Positions 32,459 through 42,000 of a DNA stretch of 64,000 bases are shown piece after piece; position 1 is the first letter of the stretch, and every line of letters begins with the position of its first letter. The DNA is from Bryobacterales bacterium. Its GTDB lineage: Bacteria; Acidobacteriota; Terriglobia; Bryobacterales; Bryobacteraceae. The notes under the pieces are model-generated. The model searched no databases. It worked only from the letters and a program-made list of their open reading frames with translations, and was not told where the DNA came from. The translations under genes were made by a program, and so were the position numbers. The stretch is taken from NCBI GenBank assembly GCA_026129915.1, contig JAHCHD010000008.1, forward strand, positions 1-64,000. Reading direction: 5' to 3'.

Positions 32459-33309
32459 GTCAGGGACCTTCTGCGGCCTCTGGAGTGCCAATCCCTCGTG
32501 AACATGGCGCATGGGGACTATTGCTTCAGCCATTTCTTGCCGCATCCGTCCTTGCGGGATTCTGGAGCTGGACTCTCGCACCGGCTCTACTATTGGTGGT
32601 TCTCGGCTTCATGGTGAAGGAACCATTGGTGGTGCTGGCCCGCCAGCGATGGGTTTGGCGAGGAGCAAACCCACAAACTCCGCGAGCAATGCGGTGGCTG
32701 GTGATCGAGTTCGCTGGAATTCTTGCCTGTCTGGGGGTGTTGGTTCGCGTGGTTCCCGCTACCCATCTGATTGCGTTAACCAGTATCGCGATACTGCTTA
32801 CGATGACGGCAGTCTGGTTTACGGTGACGAACCGCCAAAGATCAGTGATGCTGCAGTTGCTGAGTGCCGCGGGTCTCAGCACTTCTGCCCTGCTGGTTGT
32901 GCTGCTAAGCGAGCAATCGCTTCCCGTGTGGTCGTGGCAACTTTGGGCAGTCCTTAGCCTTCATGCCGCCGGGTCTATCCTGGTAGTGCATGAAAGGCTC
33001 AGGCGCGTAGCCTCCAGAAAGCGATCGTCGGCCCCATCGGGTATTTCCACAATTAAGCCCAATCGTGCCGCTCCCGTCGCTCAACTGGTCCAGGTGGCGG
33101 CTGGCGCCTTATCCTCTGTGGTTGTAGCGGTGCCACTGTGGCTGCCATTATTCTTTTCCGCCATTGGCAATTCCATGGAGCTTCATCGCCTTCGGAAGTG
33201 GGAGAACCTTGACGAGCCTCTGAAGAGGGTTGGCTTTCGTACGCTGGGCCTTTCGCTTGCTCACATGGTTGTTACCATCATTGCTTTATGGACTTCGCCG
33301 CGAAGCTAA
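32455..33309 (+). CDS. YwiC-like membrane protein
   Basis: The 284-residue protein has about eight hydrophobic helices and starts with the YwiC-family motif IPREHGAWGLLLQPF. A charged loop (HERLRRVASRKRSSAPSG...) separates the last membrane helices, and a conserved-looking MELHRLRKWENLDEPLKRVGFRTLGLSLAHM closes the protein. In Bacillus the family member lies among nitrate-respiration genes; its function is unknown. Translational coupling to the NsrR-like gene suggests an NO or nitrate-respiration role here. Confidence 0.82.
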   Translation: MSQGPSAASGVPIPREHGAWGLLLQPFLAASVLAGFWSWTLAPALLLVVLGFMVKEPLVVLARQRWVWRGANPQTPRAMRWLVIEFAGILACLGVLVRVVPATHLIALTSIAILLTMTAVWFTVTNRQRSVMLQLLSAAGLSTSALLVVLLSEQSLPVWSWQLWAVLSLHAAGSILVVHERLRRVASRKRSSAPSGISTIKPNRAAPVAQLVQVAAGALSSVVVAVPLWLPLFFSAIGNSMELHRLRKWENLDEPLKRVGFRTLGLSLAHMVVTIIALWTSPRS

Positions 33310-33338
33310 CGTCATGGCGTTGTTGGTTGCTTTCGGTG

Positions 33339-33905
33339 TTAGGCGTGCTCGCCCAATCCACTCTTTGGCACATACGCAACGCCTCTTCGCAACGCCATCT
33401 GCCTTCCAATGGCATCGAGTTCCGTTTCGTTCAACGCTCGGGTCGCTTTGGGGAAAACCTCTGTCTCCTCCACCTGAATATGCTCTGCATAGAGTGCCTC
33501 CAACTCTTCCGTGGCATTGCGAAACTCTCGTAGCAGCTCTTCCTCGATGCGTCCATCGCGGACCCACCTCTCCCCAACCTCATTCACCCGAGCATGCAGA
33601 CGTCCTGCCCTCTGATGGTCCAACTCCAGCCGATTGATCGCGTCGGCTGCGCCGGGGTCGCGACGCGCGAGTGCGGGAAACAGATCCTGCTCCTCGTCCG
33701 CAACGTGATGTGGCGCAGCCTCGCGGAAGTACCGTAATGAGCGCGATATCGCCTCTGCCTCGTCCGTCAACAATTCTCGTCCTCCGGCATGCTCCGCAGC
33801 ATACCGGAGAGTCTTCAGGAAAAGTTCAATTCTTCGATGGCAGGCCGTCATCAGTCCCACCGGATCATTGCAACCTGGCTCTGGTTGTCCGATCTGTATC
33901 GCCAT
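33339..33905 (-). CDS. Hemerythrin-domain protein
   Basis: The 188-residue four-helix bundle has His/Glu ligands of a di-iron site: ACHRRIELFLKTL, FREAAPHHVADEEQDLFPAL, INRLELDHQRAGRLHARV and LYAEHIQVEETEVFPKA. Such single-domain hemerythrins bind oxygen or NO or store iron. The residues after 165 (RGVAYVPKSGLGEHA) form a short tail. The gene is 21 bases downstream of the methyltransferase gene and shares its transcript. Its position beside the NsrR block supports a role in NO or oxygen handling. Confidence 0.88.
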   Translation of the reverse strand: MAIQIGQPEPGCNDPVGLMTACHRRIELFLKTLRYAAEHAGGRELLTDEAEAISRSLRYFREAAPHHVADEEQDLFPALARRDPGAADAINRLELDHQRAGRLHARVNEVGERWVRDGRIEEELLREFRNATEELEALYAEHIQVEETEVFPKATRALNETELDAIGRQMALRRGVAYVPKSGLGEHA

Positions 33906-33926
33906 ATTTCCCTTTTCACCTCCGTA

Positions 33927-34610
33927 CTATTCAACTGCGACGCGCCTGGCTCGGAATCGGAAGTCTCGCTTGCGAACCGCGATCTCCACTTCCGTGAAAC
34001 CCGCATTCCACAACCGTTGCTCCAAATCCTCCGGGTGCACTGCCGTCATCGCGCTGCGCCAGTGCAAACAGCGAAATACCGGACCCTCCAGGCTGTCTGT
34101 GCCAGCGAACACGCCGCCCGGTTTCAATATTCTGGCCGCACTCGCGAATACGGTGTCCTGCATGCGAGCGGGCGTTACATGGTGCAGCATAGTGAAGGCC
34201 ACTACGCTGTCAAAGCGTTCAGACCGGAAGGGGAGCCCAGTGGCGTCCGCGCGGACCACCTGCACATTCATACCCTCAGTGCTCGCCCGTGCGGCCTTCG
34301 CAAGAGCGCTGTCGACTTCTATGCAAACTAACGTGTCTGTGGAAGGCGCCACGAAGCGGGATGTAATGCCAGGTCCAGGCCCGAGTTCCGCTGTCAGTGG
34401 TCCAAGGTGAATTCCCTCCAGTGCCCATGGAATAAGATCTCGTTCAAGGTGTTCACTCCACCATGCCGACTGGCAAATCCAATGATGAATGCGGTTCAAT
34501 CGATCTACCTGCGGGCAGACTGCCGCCCTCGGCGCGCTGCCTCGTTCGTCAATTCGCTTGTGTCCGAAGCTTACCGCGCTCAATGGTTCCCACGAAGTGA
34601 CTTTCGTCAC
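33927..34610 (-). CDS. Class I SAM-dependent methyltransferase
   Basis: GTG 34610 has a strong GGGAGGAGGGG just upstream; a TTG at 34499 would remove 37 residues that relatives usually lack, so the start is not certain. The Rossmann core is clear: HLGPLTAELGPGPGITSRF (motif I), LVCIEVDSALAKAA, VVRADATGLPFRSERFDSVVAFTMLHHV and RILKPGGVFAGTDSL. It resembles small-molecule methyltransferases of the ubiquinone/menaquinone type. Substrate unknown. It sits between the membrane-protein and hemerythrin genes. Confidence 0.85.
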   Translation of the reverse strand: MTKVTSWEPLSAVSFGHKRIDERGSAPRAAVCPQVDRLNRIHHWICQSAWWSEHLERDLIPWALEGIHLGPLTAELGPGPGITSRFVAPSTDTLVCIEVDSALAKAARASTEGMNVQVVRADATGLPFRSERFDSVVAFTMLHHVTPARMQDTVFASAARILKPGGVFAGTDSLEGPVFRCLHWRSAMTAVHPEDLEQRLWNAGFTEVEIAVRKRDFRFRARRVAVE

Positions 34611-34675
34611 GTCCCTCCTCCCACCGAAGCAACCAAATCAAACGAGCATCGCCTATGCTTCAGTAGCGGAACTAT

Positions 34676-35197
34676 TCAGGCGAAGGTGGAAAGGGCGTCT
34701 GGCGGCGCGGCGTCATCAGGGGGATGCTCCAGCCGCGTTCGGCGCCGGGCAACTCCGCCCAGGACCACACCGTACACCACATGCGCCCACATCAAGTGCG
34801 CATGGACGCCGTAAATGACGATGTAGCTGGAGATCCGCTGCCACCAAATGCGGTCACCCGCCATGAAAAGCGCCACGGCAAAGAAGACCGCTACCAGGTA
34901 GGGACCAGCCCCGCGACGCCTTCCGGGGAAGATCACGGCGAAGGCAAGTCCGCTGGCGACGAAGTACAAGAAGACGAGCGCGAAACCAGCCAGCGTATGG
35001 TAACCGGGTGCGGCCTCCAGGACATTGGGGGAGTAAAGCACCGTGGAGAACAGATTGCCGTACGCGTACCACGGCATACCCGCGAAGCGGCCGAGAGCCA
35101 TCAATAGCGCGATGGCGGCCAGCGCGCCAATCGCGGAAACTTCAAGCCCGGCAACAAGCGAGCAGCGCAAATAGCCCCTGAGACTGGGAGCACCCAT
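34676..35197 (-). CDS. Hypothetical four-helix membrane protein (173 aa)
   Basis: Four hydrophobic segments are seen (LVAGLEVSAIGALAAIALLM, TLAGFALVFLYFVASGLAFAV, YLVAVFFAVALFMAGDRI, and IVIYGVHAHLMWAHVVYGVVLGG). A pair of His residues in HAHLMWAH could bind a metal or haem, but this is only an observation. The C-terminal 20 residues are charged. The gene heads a three-gene unit with the methyltransferase and hemerythrin, and is divergent from the ketoacyl-ACP synthase gene by 66 bases. No family recognised. Confidence 0.65.
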   Translation of the reverse strand: MGAPSLRGYLRCSLVAGLEVSAIGALAAIALLMALGRFAGMPWYAYGNLFSTVLYSPNVLEAAPGYHTLAGFALVFLYFVASGLAFAVIFPGRRRGAGPYLVAVFFAVALFMAGDRIWWQRISSYIVIYGVHAHLMWAHVVYGVVLGGVARRRTRLEHPPDDAAPPDALSTFA

Positions 35198-35263
35198 ACC
35201 AAACAGCCTATACTAGTGCTTCAGTCCGTCGTGTGTTGACCGGCGGCGATCGAAAGAGAGCGA

Positions 35264-36523
35264 ATGAAGCCACGTAGAGTTGTGATTACTGGAATCGGGG
35301 CAATCAGTCCGAACGGAATTGGCCGAGAAGCCTTCTGGGAAGCCACCAAGTCGGGTAAGAGCGGAGTGAAGCGGATTTCGTTGTTTGACGCCTCGGCGCT
35401 GCAATGCCAGATTGCGGGCGAAGTGGAGGGCTTTGACGAAACCCAATATGTGAGCGCCAAGGATCGCCAGCACGTCTCGCGCGTAACACCGCTGGCTATT
35501 GCGGCCACCCAGGAGGCACTGGAGGACGCAGGGCTGGATGCCGGCGCGATGAGCCGCGACGAACTGCGACAGGTGGGCGTGCTGGTGGGCTCCGGCGGTG
35601 GCAGCCAGGAATTTACGGAGCAGCAGTATCGCTATTTCTACACCGGCCAACTGAAGCAGTGCAGCGTCTACGTGATTCCCACATCCACGATTGGCACACT
35701 AGCTAGCGAAGTGTCGATGCGCTTCGGTTTTCGCGGCCTCAGCCACATCGTGAGCACGGGCTGCACATCTTCCACCGACGCTATCGCCTACGCCTATCGC
35801 CACATCCAGATGGGTTTTCTGGACCGCATGATTGCGGGCGGCGTGGATGCGCCGTTAGCGCCGCTGATCATGCGCGGCTTCCTGCTGATGCGCATCATGA
35901 GCACGCGCTGGAATGGCGAACCTTCGCGTGGCTCGCGACCATTCTCCAAGGACCGCGACGGCTTCGTGATTGCCGAGGGCGCCTGGTTCTTCATGCTGGA
36001 AGAAGCCGAGACCGCCAAGCGACGCGGCGCGAAGATCTATGGCGAGATTGGCGGCTACGGCTCCACATGCGAGGCCTACCATCGGGTGCGCCTGGAGGAG
36101 TGCGGCGAAGAACCTGCGAGAGCGATGGGGATGGCCATGCAGGAAGCCGGAATAGGTCCGGACCAAGTGGATTACGTGAACTACCACGGCACATCCACCG
36201 AACTGAACGACCGCATTGAAACCCGGGCAATGCGCATCGCGTTCGGCAGCCGCGCGGACAAAGTGCCTGGGTCGGCGCTGAAGAGCATGATCGGCCACCC
36301 CCAGGGGGCCTGTGGTGCTGCGGGGATGGCGGCCACGCTGCTCGCGATGCGCGATGGCGTGCTGCCGCCAACGATCAACCTGGAAGAAGCCGACCCCGAG
36401 TGCGACCTTGACTACGTTACCGACATCGGCCGCAAGGCGCGGATCGAGCATGCCGTGTGCAATTGCATCGCCTTCGGCAGCAAAAACTCGGCGATGGTGC
36501 TGAAAAGATGGGTGGATTCGTGA
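35264..36523 (+). CDS. Beta-ketoacyl-ACP synthase (FabF-like)
   Basis: The 419-residue thiolase-fold protein has RRVVITGIGAISPNGIG, the nucleophile Cys167 in VSTGCTSSTDAI, the first His in VNYHGTSTELND and the second in MIGHPQGACGAAG, so the Cys-His-His triad is complete. It condenses malonyl-ACP with an acyl primer. The STGCTSSTDA motif differs from the TACAS of housekeeping FabF, so a specialised lipid or polyketide-like role is possible. No ACP or ketoreductase gene lies beside it. Its end overlaps the epimerase gene by 16 bases. Confidence 0.9.
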   Translation: MKPRRVVITGIGAISPNGIGREAFWEATKSGKSGVKRISLFDASALQCQIAGEVEGFDETQYVSAKDRQHVSRVTPLAIAATQEALEDAGLDAGAMSRDELRQVGVLVGSGGGSQEFTEQQYRYFYTGQLKQCSVYVIPTSTIGTLASEVSMRFGFRGLSHIVSTGCTSSTDAIAYAYRHIQMGFLDRMIAGGVDAPLAPLIMRGFLLMRIMSTRWNGEPSRGSRPFSKDRDGFVIAEGAWFFMLEEAETAKRRGAKIYGEIGGYGSTCEAYHRVRLEECGEEPARAMGMAMQEAGIGPDQVDYVNYHGTSTELNDRIETRAMRIAFGSRADKVPGSALKSMIGHPQGACGAAGMAATLLAMRDGVLPPTINLEEADPECDLDYVTDIGRKARIEHAVCNCIAFGSKNSAMVLKRWVDS

Positions 36524-37620
36524 CGCGCCGAAGCATTCTCGCCGCCCTCAGCACGGCCCCGGTTCTTACCATGGCCCAGACGTCGCAATCACCCGCCACC
36601 GTGACCACCCGCATCCGCCGTCTGCAGCTAAAGCACACCTGGACCACGGTGATGTCGTCGAGCACCTATCGCGACACCTTCTTTGTGGAGTTCCGCAAGG
36701 ATGGAATTACCGGCGTGGGCGAGGGCGCGCCCATCGTGCGGTACAACGAATCCCCGGAGAGCGCAAAGGCGGCCGTGGATGCCATCGCACCATATCTGGA
36801 AATCTGCGACCCCGGACAGTATGCCAAGGTGATGCGGGAGGTCTTCGCGCGAGTGAAGGGCGAGTGGGCAGCCAAGGCCGCGGTGGATATCGCCATACTC
36901 GATTGGGCCTCCCAGCGCCTCGGTGCGCCGCTGCACCGAATGTTCGGTCTCGACCCAGCGGATACCCCCGTCACCACGTTCTCCATCGGCATCGATAAAC
37001 CGGAAGTCATTCGGCAGAAGGTGGCCGAGGCCAAGGACTTTCCGCTGCTGAAGATCAAAGTGGGCCTCGACAACGACGAGGAAATCATTGCCGCGGTCCG
37101 TGCGGTCACTAACAAGCCTCTGATCTGCGATGCCAACGAAGGCTTCAAGTCGAAGGAAGCGGCGGTAGAGAAGATCAACTGGCTGGCGAGGCAGGGCGTG
37201 CAGTTGATTGAGCAGCCACTGCCCGCCGCGCAGTTGCGGGAATCGCAGTGGGTCCGCGAAAGGGTTACCATTCCGGTGATCGCGGACGAAGCCTGCCTTC
37301 GTCCGGAAGACGTGCCGCGCCTGGCGCCATACTTTGACGGTGTGAACGTAAAAGTGGATAAGTGCGGCGGATTGCAGGAAGCCTTGCGCATGATCTACAT
37401 GGCTCGGGCGCTGGGGCTGAAGGTGATGATCGGCTGCATGGTGAGTTCGAGCGTGGCCATTACGGCTGCAGCACAGCTATCGCCCCTTGTTGATTTTGCT
37501 GACCTCGACGGGAATTTGCTGATTGCCAATGATCCTTACACCGGAGTGCTGGTGCGCAACGGAAAGCTGATGCTGCCGCAGCGACCGGGGTTGGGGCTAG
37601 TCGCGAACGCGGACGCATGA
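36508..37620 (+). CDS. Enolase-superfamily dipeptide epimerase, exported
   Basis: ATG 36508 lies 16 bases inside the synthase gene; a GTG at 36520 (GTGA overlap) is the alternative. A short twin-arginine-like signal (TRRSILAALSTAPVLTMAQ) opens the product. All catalytic residues of L-Ala-D/L-Glu epimerase relatives are present: Lys182 and Lys184 (LLKIKVGLD), metal ligands Asp208 (CDANEGF), Glu235 (IEQPLP), Asp260 (IADEAC) and Lys285 (KVDKCGG). It epimerises a dipeptide, probably from peptidoglycan or protein turnover. An exported member is unusual since the classical enzymes are cytoplasmic. Confidence 0.85.
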   Translation: MGGFVTRRSILAALSTAPVLTMAQTSQSPATVTTRIRRLQLKHTWTTVMSSSTYRDTFFVEFRKDGITGVGEGAPIVRYNESPESAKAAVDAIAPYLEICDPGQYAKVMREVFARVKGEWAAKAAVDIAILDWASQRLGAPLHRMFGLDPADTPVTTFSIGIDKPEVIRQKVAEAKDFPLLKIKVGLDNDEEIIAAVRAVTNKPLICDANEGFKSKEAAVEKINWLARQGVQLIEQPLPAAQLRESQWVRERVTIPVIADEACLRPEDVPRLAPYFDGVNVKVDKCGGLQEALRMIYMARALGLKVMIGCMVSSSVAITAAAQLSPLVDFADLDGNLLIANDPYTGVLVRNGKLMLPQRPGLGLVANADA

Positions 37621-37689
37621 AGCTCCGCGCCAGAGGCCTTGGCCGAGCCCAGTGCAACGGCAATCCTGCGGGCATAGAATAGGGGCGCT

Positions 37690-39900
37690 ATGCGCCGCGC
37701 GATTTGCTTTCTCTTCCTCCTCCTTCTTTCCGGCTCCTTGCTAGGGCAGGCGGTTCGCTACGACGAGGGCCGCAAGATCTGGCTGCTTTCCATGGGGGCG
37801 AGCAGCTACGCGATGGGCGTGGACGCTAACAACCACTTGCGCCATATCTACTGGGGCTCCCATTTATGGCGAACGGAAGACTTGACGCCACCGAGACCCT
37901 TGCGAGACGGATCGTCCTTCGACCCCAAGGAGATGTTTGAGAACGAGGAATACGCCGGCTGGGGCGGCCCGCGTTTCTACGACGCTGCGTTGAAGCTGGT
38001 CCGCGCGGATGGCAATCGCGACCTGGTACTGCAGTACGCCTCGCACAGCGTAAGCGGCAACGAACTGCATATCCGGCTGAAGGATATCCGCGACGACATA
38101 AACGTCACACTGCATTACCGCGTGTATCCGAGTGAAGGAGTGTTGCGACGCCACTCAACCATCGAAAACAATACGCGCGCACCCATCACGGTGGAGAGCG
38201 CACAGTCAGCCACCTGGCACTTGCCGGCGGGCGAAGGTTACAAGCTGCGCTACCTGACGGGGCGATGGGCCGCGGAGACTCAACTGGTGGAAGAACCGGT
38301 GCACGTGGGAACGAAGGTGCTTGAAAGCCGGAAGGGGCACACGAGCCACGGCATCAATCCGTGGTTCTCGCTGGATGACGGTGCAGCCGGCGAGGAGAGC
38401 GGCCGTGTCTGGTTTGGCGCGCTGGCCTGGAGCGGAAACTGGCGCATCACGGTGGAGCAGACCCAATACCAGCAGGTGCGCGTCACCGGCGGCTACAATT
38501 CCTTCGACTTCGCCTATTCGCTGGCGCCCGGGGAAACTCTTGAAACGCCGGCATTCTTTGCGGGCTTCACGGCGGGCGGCTACGGCGCGGCATCGCGCAC
38601 TCTGCATCGCTTTGAGCGTAGCCAGATATTCCCCGGCGGACTAAACGCTCGTCCGCGGCCCGTCCTGTATAACTCGTGGGAAGCTACTACCTTCAATGTG
38701 GATGAGCCGGGCCAGAAGGCCCTCGCGGACAAAGCAGCCAGCCTGGGTGTGGAATTGTTTGTGATGGACGACGGCTGGTTTGGCGAGCGAAACCACGACC
38801 GGGCCGGGCTGGGAGATTGGACGGTGAACCCAAAGAAGTTTCCGCAAGGGCTGAAGGGGCTCATCGACCACGTGAACGCCAAAGGCATGGAGTTCGGCCT
38901 GTGGGTGGAACCGGAGATGGTGAATGCCGACAGTGACCTGTATCGAGCACACCCTGACTGGGTAATTCACTTTCCTGACCGGCCCCGCAGTGAGTTGCGC
39001 AATCAGATGGTGCTGAACATGGCGCGCGACGATGTGAGAGAGCATATCTTCAAGGTGCTCGACAAACTGGCAACTGAGAACAACGTGCGCTATTTCAAAT
39101 GGGACATGAACCGCGCGGTGAGCGAGCCGGGATGGCCAGGTGAGCCCCTGCCCGAGCAGCGCGAGCTGTGGGTGAAGTATGTGCGGAACGTGTACGAAAT
39201 CATCGACCGGCTGCGGGCGAAGCATCCCACGCTCGAGATTGAATCGTGCTCAGGCGGCGGAGGCAGGGTGGACTTGGGCATTCTCGCGCGGTCGGATGTG
39301 GTGTGGCCTTCTGACAACACAGAAGCCTTCGACCGGCTACGGATACAGGAGGGATTCACTCAGGCTTACGCGCCCCAGGTGATGTCTGCCTGGGTGACCG
39401 ATGTGCCGAACATGAACCGGCGCAGCGTTCCCCTGAAATTCCGCTTTCTGGTGGCCATGCAGGGCGCGCTGGGGATTGGCGCGAACCTGAACGAGTGGAA
39501 AGAAGAAGACTTCACGCTGGCCCGCCAGATGATATCGCTCTACAAGCGCATCCGGCCTACGGTGCAGCAGGGAGCGCTCTACCGGCTGATGTCGCCGCGG
39601 CACGGGGAGATCACAGCCAACCAGTATGTGGCGGAGGACGGCAAACAGGCCGTGCTGTTCGTCACGCGGCACGCGCAGCAGTACAACCTACCGACGCCCG
39701 CCATCCGCTTGCGTGGCCTGGACGAGAAGGCTGTCTATAAGATGGAGATGCTGGACGGTCCGCCCGCGATGGGCCGCCAGCAGCCACAGGCGCCCGTGTC
39801 GAGGGAAGTTAGCGGCGCCTACCTGATGAGCCAGGGCCTGAACGTGTTCCTGCGCGGAGACTACGACAGCACGGCCGTAATGCTGGAACGAGTGCGCTAG
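37690..39900 (+). CDS. GH36 alpha-galactosidase, exported
   Basis: The 736-residue protein has a signal peptide (FLFLLLLSGSLLGQ), an N-terminal beta-supersandwich (about 25-330), the TIM barrel (PVLYNSWEATTFNVDE...), and a C-terminal beta domain. The nucleophile Asp472 is in YFKWDMNRAV and the acid/base Asp542 in WPSDNTEAFDRL, both as in family GH36. Other hallmarks are LFVMDDGWFGERNHDRAGLGDW and ESCSGGGGRVDLGILAR. It releases alpha-linked galactose from galacto-oligosaccharides or galactomannan in the periplasm. It ends next to the convergent gene at 39905. Confidence 0.95.
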   Translation: MRRAICFLFLLLLSGSLLGQAVRYDEGRKIWLLSMGASSYAMGVDANNHLRHIYWGSHLWRTEDLTPPRPLRDGSSFDPKEMFENEEYAGWGGPRFYDAALKLVRADGNRDLVLQYASHSVSGNELHIRLKDIRDDINVTLHYRVYPSEGVLRRHSTIENNTRAPITVESAQSATWHLPAGEGYKLRYLTGRWAAETQLVEEPVHVGTKVLESRKGHTSHGINPWFSLDDGAAGEESGRVWFGALAWSGNWRITVEQTQYQQVRVTGGYNSFDFAYSLAPGETLETPAFFAGFTAGGYGAASRTLHRFERSQIFPGGLNARPRPVLYNSWEATTFNVDEPGQKALADKAASLGVELFVMDDGWFGERNHDRAGLGDWTVNPKKFPQGLKGLIDHVNAKGMEFGLWVEPEMVNADSDLYRAHPDWVIHFPDRPRSELRNQMVLNMARDDVREHIFKVLDKLATENNVRYFKWDMNRAVSEPGWPGEPLPEQRELWVKYVRNVYEIIDRLRAKHPTLEIESCSGGGGRVDLGILARSDVVWPSDNTEAFDRLRIQEGFTQAYAPQVMSAWVTDVPNMNRRSVPLKFRFLVAMQGALGIGANLNEWKEEDFTLARQMISLYKRIRPTVQQGALYRLMSPRHGEITANQYVAEDGKQAVLFVTRHAQQYNLPTPAIRLRGLDEKAVYKMEMLDGPPAMGRQQPQAPVSREVSGAYLMSQGLNVFLRGDYDSTAVMLERVR

Positions 39901-39904
39901 GCGC

Positions 39905-41383
39905 TTAGCCCGAAGTTCCGCAGACCTGCCGAATTCGCTCGAGTTTCTCGTCGCTCAGGTAGCCATAGCGATTGATCCAGACCCGTCCGCCGGAGGCTTG
40001 CCAAGCCACGCGAAGCCGCGCCTCGAAATCTTCCACTGGACCGTAGCCGTGGGCGAGTGCGTTCACCGCCACCGCACTTCCGGTGGCGAGCCTTGCCTGC
40101 CGGATCTTGCGGTCGAGCGACTGTGGAGACACAGGGTGGGGGACATCGGGCTCCGGATACGAGTAGCTTTCCACTGCCTCCAGTGGGCGCTCATCGATAT
40201 CCATCAGACGTACCAGCACTGCGGCCAGCAACTGGCTCGACAATCCAGGATTCGCCTTCAGCAGAGCATCGCCGTAGAAGCGAAGCATCATGGGCCAGTG
40301 CATCGTATAGAGCTTCACGCTGATGGCGCTTGAGTGAACAGCCACCTTCTGGAAATCGAGGCCGGACACTGTGGTGAACGGAGGCGGAAACGCATTGGGC
40401 ACTAGCTTCTTCTCCGCCCCACCCGCCTTGGTTAGTGCAGCGCGGAAGCCGCCGAGAAGTTCATCCACAAGAACTGCCTTGAACCGGCATAAGTCCGTGA
40501 AGCCCGGCCATTGCGAGAGCAGGCTCGCAAGCCCGTAGCGGCCGCCATCCTCAGATAGCAGCAACTCCATATGCTGATTGGTGAGGCTTCCGTGCAGTTG
40601 CTTCCATGCCGCCAGCGCTTGCCTCTGCATGGCTTCGGGAGAATAGCCAAGGCGCTCGGCTGCCCGTCGTGCGGGGGCTCTGAAATCCAGAAAAAGCGAA
40701 TCGAGCAGGTAGGGAGGGTACTCCGGCCAATCAGGCCGCAGCCCATCGATGCCTGGATAGGCTCGGCACAGGTCAGCAATCAGCGCTTGCGAGTAAGCCC
40801 GGATATGTTCGCTGGCCAAGCTGCCATTCTTGTCGACGCGTCGCGCCGGCACACTGCCATCCGGCAAGCGCGGTTCGTCATCGCCCGCGCCCCCGCCGAA
40901 CTGTACACGATAGCCGGGGGGAATGGCTGCCTGGAACTGCAGGTAGACTTCAAGGCCGGCTGCCTTTGCCGCCTTTACGAAGTCCCCCACCACGGCGCCG
41001 CTTTGACGGCTAAGCGCATCTGGGGCGACGGGTTGATAACGCAGCCCCTGGTACAGGCGAGTATCGGGGGTAAAGCTGGGAGCGGTGCGCACGTACAGTT
41101 CCCGCTTGCCCCAGAGAGGCCGGTCGAGCAAACGGACACCACCCGCCCCGGCGTCGGCAGGAGGCTCACGGGAACCGGCGTCTTCCGAAGCTGGCTCCAT
41201 CACATAGGGTGACGTGCAAACAGCAGTGGCGCGCACTCGCTCGAGGCTGCGGAGCACGCCATCGATGCCCTCGCTTTGAATGTACTCAGGCATCACGGTT
41301 ACGCCCAGGAAGCGCGGTGCTTCCGCGGCCCTTGCAAATGGAGCGGCAGCAGATGCAGCAAGAAAACTGCGACGGGTGATCAT
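39905..41383 (-). CDS. Unassigned Tat-exported protein, glycoside-hydrolase-like
   Basis: ATG 41383 opens a twin-arginine signal ([19 protein letters not shown]). The 492-residue protein then reads as a (beta/alpha)8-like enzyme: [91 protein letters not shown], and [24 protein letters not shown]. Candidate acidic residues lie in DWPEYPP and LSEDGG. I cannot place it in a named GH family. It is convergent with the GH36 gene and divergent from the molybdenum hydroxylase genes. Probably a periplasmic glycan or glycolipid enzyme; function not assigned. Confidence 0.7.
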   Translation of the reverse strand: MITRRSFLAASAAAPFARAAEAPRFLGVTVMPEYIQSEGIDGVLRSLERVRATAVCTSPYVMEPASEDAGSREPPADAGAGGVRLLDRPLWGKRELYVRTAPSFTPDTRLYQGLRYQPVAPDALSRQSGAVVGDFVKAAKAAGLEVYLQFQAAIPPGYRVQFGGGAGDDEPRLPDGSVPARRVDKNGSLASEHIRAYSQALIADLCRAYPGIDGLRPDWPEYPPYLLDSLFLDFRAPARRAAERLGYSPEAMQRQALAAWKQLHGSLTNQHMELLLSEDGGRYGLASLLSQWPGFTDLCRFKAVLVDELLGGFRAALTKAGGAEKKLVPNAFPPPFTTVSGLDFQKVAVHSSAISVKLYTMHWPMMLRFYGDALLKANPGLSSQLLAAVLVRLMDIDERPLEAVESYSYPEPDVPHPVSPQSLDRKIRQARLATGSAVAVNALAHGYGPVEDFEARLRVAWQASGGRVWINRYGYLSDEKLERIRQVCGTSG

Positions 41384-41550
41384 GGCGTTACCGTGGAGTG
41401 TATCAGGGATCCCATGGCAGCCCTTCGTTTGCGTCGCGTTCGTTGCGTTGCGGCGGGGCCCTGGCAGCCCCGATCGTTGTATACTTCCCTCAAGCTGGGT
41501 GCTGGAACCGATATCCCGCACAACGTAAACGGATCTGGGAAGGGGGCTGT

Positions 41551-42000
41551 ATGGTTCAGCTCAAAGTGAATGGGGTGTCTCGCCAGTTTGAGGGCGACAA
41601 CACCATGCCTCTGTTGTGGTACCTGCGCGACCTGCTGGATTTGACAGGCACTAAGTATGGGTGCGGAATGGGCCTGTGCGGCTCATGCACGGTTCACGTG
41701 GATGGCAAGGCTGTTCGCAGTTGCCTGACGACGCTAGGCAGTTTGGAAGGAAAGTCGGTGGTAACCATCGAGGCGCTGAACGGCGAGCACCCGCTGCAGA
41801 AGGCCTGGATGGAATGCAGCGTGCCGCAATGTGGCTACTGCCAGAGCGGACAGATTATGCAGGCCGCCGCCCTGCTGAAGGATAAGCCCAAGCCAACCGA
41901 CCAGGATATCGACACCGCGATGCAGGGGAACCTCTGCCGCTGCGGCACCTATCAGCGTATCCGGCAGGCCATCAAGCAGGCCGCGGAGGTGAAAGCATGA
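41551..42000 (+). CDS. iorA: [2Fe-2S] small subunit of a molybdenum hydroxylase (isoquinoline 1-oxidoreductase type)
   Basis: The 149-residue protein has an N-terminal ferredoxin-like [2Fe-2S] domain ([24 protein letters not shown]) and a C-terminal four-helix [2Fe-2S] domain ([35 protein letters not shown]), as in xanthine-oxidase-family small subunits. ATG 41551 follows GGGAAGGGGG. It passes electrons from the molybdenum subunit. The gene overlaps the large-subunit gene (ATGA), and no FAD subunit is present, which is the two-subunit pattern of isoquinoline 1-oxidoreductase relatives. Confidence 0.93.
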   Translation: MVQLKVNGVSRQFEGDNTMPLLWYLRDLLDLTGTKYGCGMGLCGSCTVHVDGKAVRSCLTTLGSLEGKSVVTIEALNGEHPLQKAWMECSVPQCGYCQSGQIMQAAALLKDKPKPTDQDIDTAMQGNLCRCGTYQRIRQAIKQAAEVKA

